From positions 9,128,515 through 9,192,514 of the forward strand of contig CM020508.1 in assembly GCA_009823395.1 (NCBI GenBank): DNA of 64,000 nucleotides, given 5' to 3'. Every line of letters begins with the position of its first letter. Position 1 is the stretch's first letter. Below are positions 54,482 to 64,000 of this stretch, one piece after another. A model generated the notes under the pieces. It made no database searches, had not been told where the DNA came from, and saw nothing but the letters and a program-made list of their open reading frames with translations. A program made the position numbers and the translations under genes. This DNA comes from Thamnaconus septentrionalis. Taxonomy: Eukaryota > Chordata > Actinopteri > Tetraodontiformes > Monacanthidae.

Positions 54482-57400
54482 TCACTGATCCTGCTGCGAT
54501 ATCCTCAGGATTTGGAGGAGAAGACTCTGCACCTCCGTGTCCATCCGGCCCTGCCAAGTGCAGAACACCATGAGGGGAAAAGGCAAACGTGCAGGCTAAG
54601 CATGAATTTTTATACTGTAATACACCTTGAGGTTTTTATGTGAGTGCTGGTAATGTGATTAGACGGTACAAATCGAGAAATCTGCAGTGAAAGCAAAAAT
54701 CCTTTAAACCCTTTAAGTAAATTAAGCTATTGCTACATATTCTGACCAGGTCGCCAACCATTGGAGGACACCATTGCGGTGAAATATGATAAAGAAAATT
54801 CCGTCCCACTTAAACAATAAATCAAACAGTGCATTAACTGCTAGTAATAAGCTGTGAGACACCCATCTGTCCTTGCATTGGTGTATCCTGAGCCAGGACG
54901 GGACCAGGTAAATAATGAATGTAAGCATGTTAAGAGAAAGAGCACTCTGACATGTAAAGATATAGATATTCACACTGTTTGAACTGAACTGACCTGAACA
55001 GCTGACAATAAGTGAGACCGGTATATTGTCACCACGTGTTTGTGCTTTTTCTCCCAGTCCTGCAATAATGGAAACACATTACATGCTGATGTCAAGGCCA
55101 GTCTTTCAGGATTTCTTTCTGCTTTTCCACCCTCATCGGACTCTCCTGTCTGCCTTCTTCTCACCTGGAGCTGCTGGGTGAGTATAGAAATCCTATTTTG
55201 CAATGCCACTTGCTGCCCAGGGTTATTATGGTGAGTAGTGGAGGAAGAGGACATGATGCCCAAAGGAGGTGTCAGAGCTCCTAAAGCCTCCTTCAGCCGA
55301 AAAACTTCTTTGGACAACTCAGTTATCTGCAAAGAAAAGCAGACATCAGACCTGGCGCTGTATTCGCAGCAGTTGTCATGATCTGGCCGGCGGAATTCAC
55401 ACCTTTCTGTCCTTTTCCTTGACCAGACCTTGGGATTCCTGGATGTCGTTGTGGAGCTCCTGAATGTGGCTGGATTGAGCCTTTAACTCGGCTAGCTGCT
55501 GCTGCACAGTGGCCAGCTGAGACTCTGCCACCTGCCGCTCACTTTTGTTAAACAGAGCCTCCCTCTGCACCTGGAACACCTGTGGGTACGGCACGGTAAG
55601 GTTACATTGGAACATTTGACGGAGTTAAAATGGCCCAGATTCTTAATTGGTGAGACGTCTGGACGAAATACAATTTAAGAATTTTTTTTTTTTAATCCTT
55701 TGTTATACGGAGGGGACGTAATCATACTCCTTCACAGTAGGTGGCGATAACGCTTCGCAATGCCAATTGATACCCGCTATATATATATATATATTTCCTC
55801 GCATAGAAGATGCTCCCCTCAGTAGTTGAACTAAATTCCATGTTTGTGCATGAAGGCACTTTTCAATCGGTTAAAAACGGCTGAGGTACCTGAAGTGTTA
55901 AGTATGTTGGGTTGAATATCATTAATAAGGGCCATAGCAGGTGCTTATTTGTTTTTTTTTTAAAACCTTCTTTGCCTAAGATTTTTTGTTTTGTTTTGTG
56001 AAAATGCAAAGTGCAAAAGGGACTCTTTCCCTCTTAAGCATCGCCACCTGCTGGTCGTTTGGATTTATCATCAAACTTTTTTGTGAGTTGGCATATAATA
56101 TAGCACCTCAGGTTCAAGCTGCTCAGCCTTTACATTAAATTTCAGAGGTTGACGTTTCTCCTCTATTGGGTTCATGTTTGTCATGAACAGGCGATGGTGA
56201 CTCCGGAAGTCAGACCAGCTAAGAACCGCCGAGCATTCCACAAGATACTCAGTGTGCGCTCAAATTTAATTGACGGCTAAAGTGTGTCTGAAACGTGCTT
56301 GCAGATATTTATGCGCATTTTAGAAGATGAAAGCCTTCTTCTGGAAGATCTGAAGTGCACAATTAAAGGTGCTTCATTGAGCACACGCAGAAGGGGAGGG
56401 TAATGAAAACAGGGAGGAACAATAGAGAAATGCAGTTATGAATAATGTACAGGCAGGAAAGAGGCCATTACGGAAGACGGCTCACTTTGTGGCAAACACA
56501 ATAACATCTAATTAGGATTTGGGTGGTATTAGAAAGGTTTGAGTGGGCAGGCACAATGACGCGCTTGCAGACACACACATGCACGCGTACCTCTGTGCAG
56601 GTCTTCTCATGTTTGCGCGTCAGATCATTGAAGCGAGCCGTGACGGCGTTAATCTCCGCTTGCAGTGAGAGCCGCAGGGCCTCGTGATCCTCCTTGGAGA
56701 TGAGACCTTTCTCTGCAGCCTTTTGGGACTTCAGCTCTCTCAGCTCCATCTCCTTTTCGCTCAGGGCCTCCTGAGCTGCTGCTGCACTGCTCTCACTGGC
56801 CTGCAGAGAGCGCTGCAGCTCTGCCTGAGAGCCACAAAGACAATTCAACTCAGTGAAAGCGGCTACCTGTGAAATTTTGCAACAGAAGTTAGGTAAAGTG
56901 AAGCTTTTTCAAACAGAAATCTGGCAGAAAATGCTTCTGCGTCCAGGTTAAAGTCAAAGAAAAGGTCGTTTGGCAGATCTAATCCTCAATATAGTGCAAA
57001 GTAAACGTTGAAATGGAAAAGGTCCTGGGTGTTGTGTAGTTGTGTTTTGGAGATAAGGTGAGATTAGGAAATCATCAGATACTATGGAGGTGGTGGTGGA
57101 GAAAAGAACTCGGTCCTTGATCCTGGTAATCATGAACAATGTCAGCCACCCTCTGCACTCTGCCATCACACAACAGAGGAGCAGCTTCAGCGGCAGGCTG
57201 CTGTCACAGAGCTGCTCCACTGACAGACTGAAAAACTCTTTTGTTCCCTGGGCAATCAGGCTGTACAACTCCTCTGGCAGGAGGGGAGGGGGACGGGAGG
57301 AGGATGTGGGTTGCTAGGCACTCTTTATCAAGCACTTCAGCACTACATGTAACATGCACTAAGCACTTCATGTTTTTATTTATGATAGATTTTTTATTTA

Positions 57401-60400
57401 TTATAGGTTTGTGTCTGTTTCTTTTTTCTGGCTGTCTGCTTTTTATTGTTGGGTGAATGTAATGCAGCTGACCACCTGAATTTCCTTCGGGATTAATAAA
57501 GTATTATCTAATCTAATCTAATCTATCTAAATACATAAATAAATACTAAATTTAGCACTAATTTAAACAATGTTGTTCCCTGTCAATCCCATCCTGCCTG
57601 CAGACCTTGATGTTCTCGTGCTCCTCCTTGGGGACGCTGTCCTGCATGGCTTGCAGGCTGGCCTCCAGTCCGGCAACTCGCTCCTCCGCCTGACCGCGGA
57701 GGCTCCTTTCCTCCTGAAGCTCTTGCAGGGTCTGGGCTAGCTGTTCTGACACTGCGGACAGCGCCTCCTTGTGTTTTGAGAGGGGCACTGCATCTTTCAG
57801 CTGCAGGGTGTCCTGTGCTCGACTCTCCCGCTCGGCACACAGGCAGTCCAGAGCCTGTGCTGCTTCCTGCCGCGCGACCTCCAGCTCTTCCCTCACCGCT
57901 GCCAGAGAACACCTGGAGCGCTCTGATTGGACAGAGGTTGATAGCAATCACAAAATAATCAGAAGAGTTGGACATTTCAAAGGTGCAGTTTTCTCTGTCT
58001 GTGTTCACTTAAATGGTAACTTTCGCTCTCGCTGTAGCTCCATCTTTCCTGTGAAAAGTCACGTCCCAAAGCCATTTAGGCGTAAGTTGGCAGAACTTCA
58101 CTTCACTATCATGTCATGTGTGACACTCTATAACTTTGCCAATTTTGTTTTGTTTTCAATAACTTTCCTTTGCAGTTTTCCTCCATCATAGAGGACATTC
58201 AATATTAGCCTTTAGCTTTGTCGTTCATTTGTTTTTCAGTCTTTCGCTGTGGTTGTGTTTTCATTATTAGCTACTGAAACTACTGTCAGGGATAAAAGTT
58301 GGCAAGTAGCTGCAAACATTTAAAGGTAACAAAGTAGTTTCTCAAACACAAGACATTACGAGAAATAGAATTGATTAAACATATAGAAACATATACTTAT
58401 CAATCACAGACACACGTTGACCATCTATCATCTTTTAACTGACTCCTCCATATCAAAGTATATGCTCTCTACTGGCACTGCACTAGTGGGCTAAATTCAC
58501 TAATTGTTTAATTCTTGTAACCATTGTGTTTCTCGACTGCTAATGAACTCTTTTCAGGAAGTGTATGCTTAAGTACAGAGTTTTGTAATTAGCCCTTTGT
58601 GTTGTCTCAAAGATCATAGCTGCATCTCCCAGGTCGGGAAGAACTTCTCTCATGCTCATCTTGAAACCATTTTCTCGCCTCTTTTCAACTCCTTCCAAAG
58701 GTGGAATGTGCAACTAAGCTTTTAGCCAGAGGCCTCGAAAAGATCAAAAATGGTCACCGTTGCAGGGTCTTTAAATGTTGCCGTGACTGCCCACCTGATG
58801 CGACTGAGGGCTCCGAGCTCCCTGAGCGCTCCTCCTCCTCCTCTTCCTCCTCCTCCCCAGGTGAAGGAGGCCTGAGTCTCTCCAGATCCAGCAGAGCGTT
58901 GTTGAGCTTCCTCGCCACGTCGGCCCTCTCCCTCGCCAGCTGCTCACACTGGAGGCCCAGAGTCACCTGCACCTCCTCCAGCTCCGAGCGGGGCACGCTC
59001 TTCCTCAGCTGCCCCTCCAGCTCTGCCACGCGCTCCTGGAAACGACGGACCCGGTCGCCATCCCCCGTCGCTGCCCCCTCCCTCGCCGACGTCCTGTTCT
59101 CGGCCAGGGCTCCCCGTAGCTCAGCCACTTCCTCGCGGAGGCGCTTCACTGTTTCCGCCTCGTCTCCCTCGCGTTCCGCCCCCCTCGTGCAGTCTTTCTG
59201 GGCCAGAGCAGCTTGCAGTCGCTCTACTTTCTCTGTCAGCTGCTCCACCGTGTCACCACCCGGGCTTCTTTGACCTCCAGTCTCGCCCCGACCCGCCGCT
59301 AGCTCCTCCTCCAGCTCCACCACCCTCGCTTTCAGCTGCCGCGCCTCTTGGCTCGGACTCTCCTCTGCCTCGCCACCTGTCGCGGCCGCGTGCGCCCCCT
59401 CGCCGCATTCGACGGAGAGCACCCCGAGCCGCATCTGCTCCTTCAGTTCCTCCACCTCGGCCCGAGAGGAGGCCAACTGCTCCTTCAGCTCGCGCAGCTC
59501 CTCCTTCAGAGCCTCTGCGCCCTCTGCCTCATCTGCGCTTCCGTCGGGAGACTTCTCATTACCGCTGTAGAGGAGGAAAGATAATCAATCTTTAAGTGCT
59601 GGGAGTAGAATCAGCAAAACATGCACTACAACTTGAAAATCCCAGGAAAGATGCCAAACATGAAGGGTTAGCTGTGTGCATAAAATAAAAAAGCCCAATT
59701 TCTCTAATGGCAAATTTTAAAGAAAGAACCCCCAAAAAACATATATTTCTCTTATTTATTAGTGTAAGTATTTAGCTTTTACAGCAAATGCAATGAAACA
59801 TGTCTGAAACAAAAACAACAAGTAGCAGATCTTACCGCTCCTCTGCCATGCTGGAGGCCTCGTCGCAGGCCTGCGCCCGAGCAAAGCGCTCCTGAAGGGC
59901 TTCAAATTCCTTCCTCAGCGTCTCGTACTGGACCAGGGGGACGGAGTCTGAGCTGGAGGCCTGCATGTCTGTGTCATCCTTCTCAAACATTTCCAGCATC
60001 TAAGCGACAATAAAGGAGGCCTAATTTATTGAAGCCCCTGCTGATGTCACCAGGGTGACGTCAGCCCTCTGTACCGTTTCAAACATGAGAAAGCTCTTCC
60101 ACAAGCCACAGCCGACAGTTTACAGGCATCACAGGATGCTACCTCACTAGGTAGTAAACAAAAATAAACCCCCTTTTACTAATGGTGTCAGACTACATTT
60201 AATCTGCTCTTTTATGGCCGGCAGAGCTGCGCCCCTTGTAGTGGTAAATGAATCATGGGAGCCCACAAATTCTGACCTACAGCCAGTCTGACCCAGTTAG
60301 TGAATTATTTCTACAAAGTGCCCCTATGGCTGCGTCTGATGCGGCTCTATTTATACCTACAGTACATGAACACCAGTGTTGTAGTGCATTAGTGTAGCCG

Positions 60401-63400
60401 AGCGCAGCCTCATAAATTTTAAGTGGTCATGAGTTCCTGTTTGAGTCATGAGCGTTACACATCTCTCGAGCCGTCCGGCGTCTTTATCTCCTGCCAAGGA
60501 ACCATTTAATAATCACTACCCCGTCAATCTGTCCTCAAAGATCACTGAAGTGTGTGTCTGTGGGCATGTTTGTCAGTGTGGGACATTTCATGTGAATTCG
60601 CCTCACCTTCACTTTTAGAGCCAGTTCTGAATTTTGAGAGGTCAGTTCCTCTATTTGTTTGCGCAGCTCCGCGACAGTGCCTGGCTCCACAGGTTCAGGG
60701 GAGGGTTGGGCTGAGTCAGGGTCACCTTGGCATGTAGCTTCATCCTGAGCGGCTTTGGAGCGCTTGGAGAGCAGCTTCTCTGGGGGCGAAGTTGGAAAAC
60801 AGGAAAACGGAATATGTGATCTTCCTGACGTGACTCACAGGAATGTTAGTGTGCACTGGAGGAATTTTGGTTTGAACAAATACGCACTGCATACCTGGGA
60901 AGTCAAACATTTCTTCCAGGTCGTCAGAATCGCTGGTCTCCGCTCCATGACCTCCCCTCAGCTCCTCCAGCAGCTTGTCTCTCTCTGCCTCCGCCTCCCC
61001 GAGACGCTGCTTCAGCTCGGACAACTACAGTGCAGGCACACGACACAAGGAGGCCGACAGCACCCAACTCAGTCTTACAAATGTGGCACAAATCTGGATC
61101 CAATGAATGAAGTCGGAGTTCTGCGCATCAGTTGTAATGCAGTACCTCCTTCATGGCAGAGAGGGCGCTCTGTTGCTGTTGCTCCAAAACTTTAATCTTC
61201 TGGAGCAGACGGCCTCTTTCCAGACGCAGCCGTCGAATTTCCTCAAACACCTCTTCATCCTCTGCCTGAAACAGACCAAAACAAACAACGTTGAATACTT
61301 TGATCCCCGGGAACAAAGCTGTAAAACAACAGCTAAATAATAGTTAAATAAAATAAAAGAATACCGGTGGTATTGATGGTTGCCTACCGGTGATGGTTGT
61401 TGTGTGTCTGAAGGCTGATGGGAGGGAGAGGGAGACCTGGGTTTAGGGGACGGTGCCGGTGGAGCAGGATGCTGAGACTGCAGGGAGGTTGACAAACCCT
61501 GTATCTGCTGTTGAGTTAGGAAATCAAAAGAATTAATTAAAAACAATTAAGATAACAATAACGTGACCCTCTTAAAACTCAATCTCTTCTGAAAGCATTG
61601 GTGTAAAATAAAAAAAATTGCATTCTTGTAGCACGTTTGTGCCCACAATGGCTGAGGTAAATGAATGCAGCAGTGACCAACCAGCATTTGTGATGGTACC
61701 TGCAGTGGAGATCGGGGTGGTGGAGGAGCTTTCCTCTTGCGGGGTGTTGTACCTTGTACTGATGAAGTGCTCGATGGAACATGTGGAGGCTGCAACGGGG
61801 TTAAAATTGGAGTGTAGGAGGAATCTCAATCAAACAGGGGTGGAGCTCCAAACAAAGCAAGGAAATTCTAAAAAGATCTAAGGGTGGACAACAAAGGCAA
61901 GAGATAGCCAGCAAAGACAAAGTCCACAAAAGACAATGACCTCATATTGGAAAACATGCACAATATGATGGGCCAAAGTAGGCCATGATGTCACTGGATT
62001 AGGGAGGGAGGCGGTGGGGGAGGTGGCTTTAACTCCACACATGGTTATGGAACATTACCTCCTCTCCTGTGGCCTCAGGAGCTTCACGTGCAGATGGAAA
62101 AGATACACAACAAGCACTTTAAACCCTTTGTGCACACGACAGACCTTAAAAGTTTCATTCGTACAATCTGCAGTAAATCCTCTAAAATCCAAATATTCAA
62201 TTGTAGAATAAAAACTTATTTGGTGAAGCATCAAATGTGCCCCAAATACTCTCTTTTATCTCCTTCTCGGATCCGCCGCACATCTGCTTCAGCTTTAAAT
62301 GCAACGACTTTCCTGGGAGATGAAAGCGAAATGAGCCCTTCGTCGCCCTCTGTTTCTCTTTCTGAAAATCCCACATCACAATCGTGCCCAGCTGGTCGTC
62401 TTAGTTATTTCCATGGGGGGGGAGCAGACACAGAACCAGAGGCAGGAGGTTCACAGTCACGCCAGAAGTCTTCAGAATCTCTGAGCTTATGTATTGATGG
62501 ACTTTTAACCAGGGGAAACAAAGTTTGAGTAAATTCGCTTGATTTTAAAGAACTGGCTCGGCTTGGCCTGTTAAACTGCAGTGTACTCTGGTCTATCTCT
62601 TCAAAAAAATACATGTAATAGTAGTTACAAGCAATAAGTCTTCATACCCGGTGGTGGTCCATTCTTCAACATGTTTAAGATGCGTTGGTTGCCCGTAGTC
62701 ACAGTGTAGTCCATGGCTTTGTGTCCGAGGGCATCGGCGAGCTGCGTGTCGGCTTCGCCTCTTAGTAGCGCTTCAACAGTCTCGACGCTGTCACTCTCAC
62801 AGGCCAGCATCAGCGCGGACCTGTCGTTGCAAAATTTCAGACTCAAGCTCTTTTAAAACAGCAGCAAGAGAATGACACCAGTATTTCATCTGCACATAAA
62901 ATGTATTATTCCATCTGACACTGCTTTAAGAGATGTACACAGGACAATCTTTTGGAGGAATAAAACTCTGGGTCCAGTACCTTCCCTCGTTGTCCTGGAT
63001 GTTCACACTGGAGCCTCGACCCAGGAGGAAGACGCACAGCTCCACTCTGCTCATCTGGGCTGCCAAAATCAGTGGGGTGGCTCCGTCCTGACACAGTAAC
63101 ATAAATCCTGATCATTGTCGATATAAAGAATGATTTGTCAACTGTAAAATGCACTGTGCAGCCTACCCCATCCTGGACATCCAGATTGGCATTAAAGTCC
63201 CACAAGATCTCAGTGCAGGACAAACAGCCACTGACAGCTGCAGGAGATAATAAGAGTTGTGCACAGTCTGACATCCTGTAGTTGTGTCAAAATCTTCCTT
63301 ATGCTTCTGTGCATGACTCCAGTCCACTGCTTGGATGGTAAAGGTTTCAAAATGTGCTGAGGTGGATCTATGATAAAGGTGCCGGTACCTGCATGGTGAA

Positions 63401-63791
63401 GTGGCGTTCTACCAATGCTGTCAGTGCAATCGACTGCCAGTCGCTCCTGTCAGAAATGACAGAAACAGAAGTGAGAACCAGACCAACAAGGTGTAGGCCA
63501 TGAAACAGCTTGAATTCCTGCCCGACTGTTTACGCTTCTTTTTTTTGTTTTTACCTGCAGGAGTCTCTTCAAGCACTCTGGCTGGCTGTTCCTGGCTGCG
63601 AGGTGAAGGGTACTGAAGCCTGGAATCATTTAACAGTTGCACAGTTGTTATAAAACACATGTTGGTCGAGGAAATAAGAGTTTGTTGACTAAAACATCGT
63701 ACCATTTCCATCATTGACATTTAGTTCTGCTCCTAGAGCAATGATGACCTCCAGGCAGTCTGGTCGCCCTCGAGACGCACACAGGTGGACT
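54482..63791 (-). CDS. ankrd24: ANKRD24 (ankyrin repeat and coiled-coil protein, UACA family), 5'-truncated
   Basis: Cytoskeletal ankyrin/coiled-coil protein; the mammalian orthologue is a stereocilia rootlet component. Twenty minus-strand coding exons in consistent phase: 63791-63703, 63619-63555, 63446-63389, 63237-63167, 63087-62981, 62820-62648, 62081-62059, 61789-61700, 61507-61388, 61265-61146, 61024-60895, 60779-60607, 59999-59836, 59564-58795, 57922-57606, 56824-56591, 55579-55403, 55326-55165, 55059-54994, 54550-54482. They give 1,058 residues plus stop; the human protein has about 1,146, and the missing N-terminus lies beyond the window. Ankyrin repeats fill the first six exons (VHLCASRGRPDCLEVIIALG, TPLHHA, GATPLILAAQMSRVELC). 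Next come the linker RKRKAPPPPR, then heptad-rich coiled coil (EEIRRLRLERGRLLQKIKVL, VFQVQREALFNKSER), and the family C-terminus IYRSHLLSAVQGRMDTEVQ. The paralogue UACA ends similarly, but the linker and VFQVQREALF favour ANKRD24. Confidence 0.9.
57084..57530 (+). mobile_element. 3' end of a LINE retrotransposon
   Basis: Encodes a typical reverse-transcriptase ORF C-terminus (NNVSHPLHSAITQQRSSF, SFVPWAIRLYNSS), then a short 3' UTR and the tail TTTCCTTCGGGATTAATAAA followed by (TCTAA)n. This tail is characteristic of teleost non-LTR elements. It is antisense to ankrd24, in an intron. The copy is 5'-truncated and inactive. Confidence 0.8.
58580..58640 (+). repeat. TGATGTCA-core repeat fragment in an ankrd24 intron
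   Basis: GCCCTTTGTGTTGTCTCAAAG at about 58592-58612 followed by ATCTCCCAGGTCGGG. Degenerate, and only the left end remains. Confidence 0.45.
62059..62081 (-). other. ankrd24: ankrd24 23-base microexon
   Basis: Encodes APEATGEE. It is supported by an AAG acceptor, a GTAATG donor, and by converting incoming phase 1 to the phase 0 needed by the next exon at 61789. The acidic sequence corresponds to the serine/acidic linker after the ankyrin repeats in the human protein. Confidence 0.6.
62198..62606 (-). other. Unassigned open stretch within an ankrd24 intron
   Basis: On the minus strand one frame is open from about 62606 to 62198 apart from a single TAA at 62405-62407. It reads EIDQSTLQFNRPSRASSL and continues to DSEDFWRDCEPPASG, then beyond the TAA to SPRKVVAFKAEADVRRIREG. 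An AAG at its upstream end would accept phase 1 from the preceding exon. The plus strand is also open for 147 codons here (62088-62528). I recognise neither. Confidence 0.35.
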
Positions 63792-64000
63792 CTGCCCGGC
63801 AACCAAAGACAGCAAGGTGAGAGATTGAAAATGAAAAATGAGAACTGTTGTCAAATGAAGAATTAACGGGAAGTATTCTGCTGTACAACAGAGGTTTCCA
63901 TTCAGAAGTTAGGGACCACTTTTAGTGAGACACACTCACTAATTTGGACAAGGATCAAAGAAAAATGTCAAAAGTCATTTAGCAGAATTTTCATTGTTAA

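Noticed and set aside
57084..57317. 77-codon plus-strand open frame as a small gene
   Set aside because: It matches the end of a LINE reverse-transcriptase ORF followed by the LINE tail.
58701..59273. 190-codon plus-strand open frame, serine-rich
   Set aside because: It is the antisense of the large ankrd24 coiled-coil exon (58795-59564). GC-rich glutamate codons read as serine and proline on the other strand.

Overview
This window is vertebrate nuclear DNA, almost certainly from a teleost fish. Genes are split into short exons with GT-AG introns, dinucleotide microsatellites are very dense, and there are fish-type SINE and LINE remnants. No bacterial, organellar or CRISPR features are present. 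All gene models below were assembled by hand from splice signals, reading phase and protein family knowledge. No alignment or transcript evidence was available.

Layout. (1) 1-32,158, plus strand: the 3' part of cpamd8, a complement/alpha-2-macroglobulin family protein, in 34 coding exons of which the first is cut by the window edge. (2) 35,597-37,352, plus strand: a four-exon ODF3/CIMAP1 family gene, best matched to odf3l2, with an in-frame TGA before its conserved C-terminus. (3) 37,940-39,549, minus strand: a complete three-exon CKS gene encoding a 76-residue cyclin-dependent kinase subunit. (4) 42,363-52,461, plus strand: shc2, a phosphotyrosine adaptor with PTB, CH1 and SH2 regions and two apparent reading-frame breaks. 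(5) 54,482-63,791, minus strand: the 3' part of ankrd24 (ankyrin repeats, basic/proline linker, long coiled coil), continuing past the right edge.

The genes do not form a pathway. The grouping looks like conserved synteny: odf3l2 and shc2 are neighbours on human 19p13.3, cpamd8 and ankrd24 also lie on human 19p, and a CKS gene sits beside the SHC2 paralogue SHC3 on human 9q22. The CKS gene here may therefore be a duplicate kept beside shc2 in fish.

The most unusual items are: a roughly 1.17 kb near-perfect palindrome of (TA)n flanked by about 110-base inverted arms in a cpamd8 intron; the conserved codons after the odf3l2 TGA; a serine-rich insert with a basic cleavage-like site in the CPAMD8 receptor-binding region; a p66/p52-like architecture in shc2; a dispersed repeat family carrying a CCCTTTGTGA/TCACAAAGGG inverted core; and (GT)n tracts abutting several 3' splice sites. 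I found no convincing undescribed multi-gene system.
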